The translations under genes and the position numbers were made by a program. Positions 5,708-7,296 of a stretch of DNA of 7,296 bases are shown here, one piece after another. The DNA comes from an uncultured Ideonella sp. (GTDB taxonomy: Bacteria > Pseudomonadota > Gammaproteobacteria > Burkholderiales > Burkholderiaceae): the NCBI GenBank assembly GCA_946479475.1, contig CAMLGG010000264.1, positions 1 through 7,296 on the forward strand. Direction: 5' to 3'. The notes beneath the pieces are model-generated. The model made no database searches, was not told the origin of the DNA, and was given only the letters and a program-made list of their open reading frames with translations. The first letter of the stretch is position 1, and each line of letters opens with the position of its first letter.

Positions 5708-7296
5708 ATGAAGCGAATGCTGATCAACGCGACGCAGCCGGAAGAGCGGCGTCTCGCGATCGTCGACGGCCAGAAACTGCTCGATTTCGAGACCGAGATC
5801 GAGGGCCGCGAACAGCGCAAGGGCAACATCTACAAGGCAGTCGTGACGCGGGTCGAGCCTTCGCTCGAGGCCTGCTTCGTCGACTACGGCGAGGATCGCC
5901 ACGGCTTCCTGCCGTTCAAGGAAATCTCCCGCCAGTACTTCAAGGAAGGCGTCTCCGTCCGCGACGCCAAGATCCAGGACGTGATCTCCAACGGCCAGGA
6001 ACTGCTGGTCCAGGTCGAGAAGGAAGAGCGCGGCAACAAGGGCGCGGCGCTGACCACCTTCGTCTCGCTGGCCGGCCGCTACCTGGTCCTGATGCCCAAC
6101 AACCCGCGCGGCGGCGGCGTCTCGCGCCGCATCGAGGGTGAAGATCGCGAAGAGCTGAAGGAGAACCTCGACCAGCTCGAGTACCCCAAGGGCATGTCGC
6201 TCATCGCCCGCACCGCCGGCATCGGCCGCTCCGCCGCCGAGCTGCAGTGGGACCTGAACTACATGCTCAAGCTGTGGGACGCCATCGATGGCGCCTCCAA
6301 GGCGGGCAAGGGTGCCTTCCTGATCTACCAGGAGTCGTCGCTCGTCATCCGTGCGATCCGCGACTACTTCACCGCCGACATCGGCGAGATCCTGATCGAC
6401 ACGGACGACATCTACGAGCAGGCGCACCAGTTCATGAACCACGTGATGCCGGAGACGGCCAATCGCGTGAAGCGCTACCGGGACGACGCGCCGCTGTTCT
6501 CCCGCTTCCAGATCGAGCACCAGATCGAGACGGCGTTCTCGCGCACGGTGAACCTGCCTTCGGGCGGCGCGATCGTGATCGACCACACCGAGGCCCTGGT
6601 GGCGGTGGACGTGAACTCCGCCCGCTCCACCCGCGGCGGCGACATCGAGGAGACGGCCACCCGGACCAACCTCGAGGCCGCCGACGAGATCGCCCGCCAG
6701 TGCCGCCTGCGCGACCTGGGCGGCCTGATCGTCGTCGACTTCATCGACATGGAGGAGTCGAAGAACCGCCGCGAGGTCGAGCAGCGCCTGCGTGACGCGC
6801 TGCGCCAGGACCGGGCCCGCGTGCAGTTCAGCTCGATCTCCAAGTTCGGCCTGCTGGAGCTTTCGCGCCAACGCCTGCGCCCGGCCCTGAGCGAAGGCAG
6901 CCACATCACCTGTCCGCGCTGCAACGGCACCGGCCACATCCGCGACACCGAGTCCTCCGCCCTGCAGATCCTGCGGATCATCCAGGAGGAGGCGATGAAG
7001 GAGAACACCGCCGCCGTGCACGTGCAGGTGCCGGTGGAGGTGACCTCGTTCCTGCTGAACGAGAAGCGCACCGAGATCACCAAGATCGAGCTGAAGCAGC
7101 GCGTCACCGTGCTGCTGGTGCCCAACAAGCACCTCGAGACGCCGAACTACAAGCTCGAGCGCCTGCGCCATGACGACCCGCGCCTGGAGAACCTGCAGGC
7201 CAGCTACACGATGATCGAGGAGCCGGACGACGAGGTCGGCATCACTCGGCGTGAGAAGGCCAAGCCGAAGCAGGAGCCGGTGATCAAGGGCGTGAT
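5708..7296 (+). CDS. rne: Ribonuclease E, N-terminal catalytic half (3' end beyond window)
   Basis: This essential endoribonuclease starts mRNA decay and matures rRNA and tRNA, and it scaffolds the degradosome at the membrane. The visible 529 codons cover the whole catalytic half without a stop or frameshift. It begins [20 protein letters not shown]. The S1 RNA-binding domain spans about 36-120, followed by the 5'-sensor and RNase H-like regions and then the DNase I-like catalytic domain. Asp301 (AVDVNSAR) and Asp344 (VDFIDM) match E. coli Asp303 and Asp346. The Zn-link CPRCNGTG (Cys402, Cys405) matches E. coli Cys404 and Cys407. The small domain follows, and the last residues ([20 protein letters not shown]) enter the charged, probably disordered C-terminal half. 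RNase G is less likely given the sequence beyond 500 continuing into Lys/Pro-rich linker. The gene is divergent from rluC and preceded by a long structured leader. Confidence 0.97.
   Translation, partial: MKRMLINATQPEERRLAIVDGQKLLDFETEIEGREQRKGNIYKAVVTRVEPSLEACFVDYGEDRHGFLPFKEISRQYFKEGVSVRDAKIQDVISNGQELLVQVEKEERGNKGAALTTFVSLAGRYLVLMPNNPRGGGVSRRIEGEDREELKENLDQLEYPKGMSLIARTAGIGRSAAELQWDLNYMLKLWDAIDGASKAGKGAFLIYQESSLVIRAIRDYFTADIGEILIDTDDIYEQAHQFMNHVMPETANRVKRYRDDAPLFSRFQIEHQIETAFSRTVNLPSGGAIVIDHTEALVAVDVNSARSTRGGDIEETATRTNLEAADEIARQCRLRDLGGLIVVDFIDMEESKNRREVEQRLRDALRQDRARVQFSSISKFGLLELSRQRLRPALSEGSHITCPRCNGTGHIRDTESSALQILRIIQEEAMKENTAAVHVQVPVEVTSFLLNEKRTEITKIELKQRVTVLLVPNKHLETPNYKLERLRHDDPRLENLQASYTMIEEPDDEVGITRREKAKPKQEPVIKGV

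Noticed and set aside
5689..6795. Plus-strand frames at 5689-6141 and 6247-6795
   Set aside because: They are in another frame within rne, whose correct frame from 5708 is open to the window edge with the catalytic motifs intact.
5255..7171. 638-codon open frame on the minus strand opposite rne
   Set aside because: It lies antisense to the intact RNase E frame. It is Leu/Val/Asp/Arg-rich because it mirrors rne codons, and it shows no domain and no ribosome binding site.

Overview
The window is very GC-rich chromosomal DNA. Every recognisable gene is a housekeeping or conserved accessory gene of a Gram-negative bacterium. A divergent rluC/rne pair followed by a HAD phosphatase, a small Rieske protein and a single-domain SppA suggests a high-GC betaproteobacterium, probably Burkholderiales. 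That placement is inferred from gene order and composition, not from a database search. I see no mobile element, tRNA, rRNA or CRISPR array.

Layout. About 1-5000 is one leftward (minus-strand) block of six genes. In transcription order these are rluC (23S rRNA pseudouridine synthase), a Gph-like HAD-IA phosphatase (4-bp overlap with rluC), a small Rieske [2Fe-2S] protein (8-bp overlap), an SppA-type membrane serine protease (58-bp gap), and two adjacent uncharacterised single-span membrane proteins. Those two are clear paralogs of each other, and the second runs off the left edge. The gene order and short gaps suggest one operon; no terminator is visible inside it.

About 5001-5707 is the divergent intergenic region and the rne leader. 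It contains a perfect TATAAT on the plus strand, three small hairpins ending in a textbook intrinsic terminator about 95 nt downstream (a candidate small RNA or an attenuated rne leader), about 500 nt of hairpin-rich sequence without a convincing gene, and a long stem just before the rne start that can pair with the Shine-Dalgarno sequence. The region from 5708 to the right edge is the first 529 codons of rne (RNase E), reading rightward, with catalytic aspartates and the Zn-link intact.

Functionally the window joins RNA metabolism (RluC and RNase E) with envelope functions (SppA and the two membrane paralogs). The points most worth following up are the paralog pair, of which the complete member ends in a SPOR-like domain, and the promoter, terminator and hairpin architecture ahead of rne.
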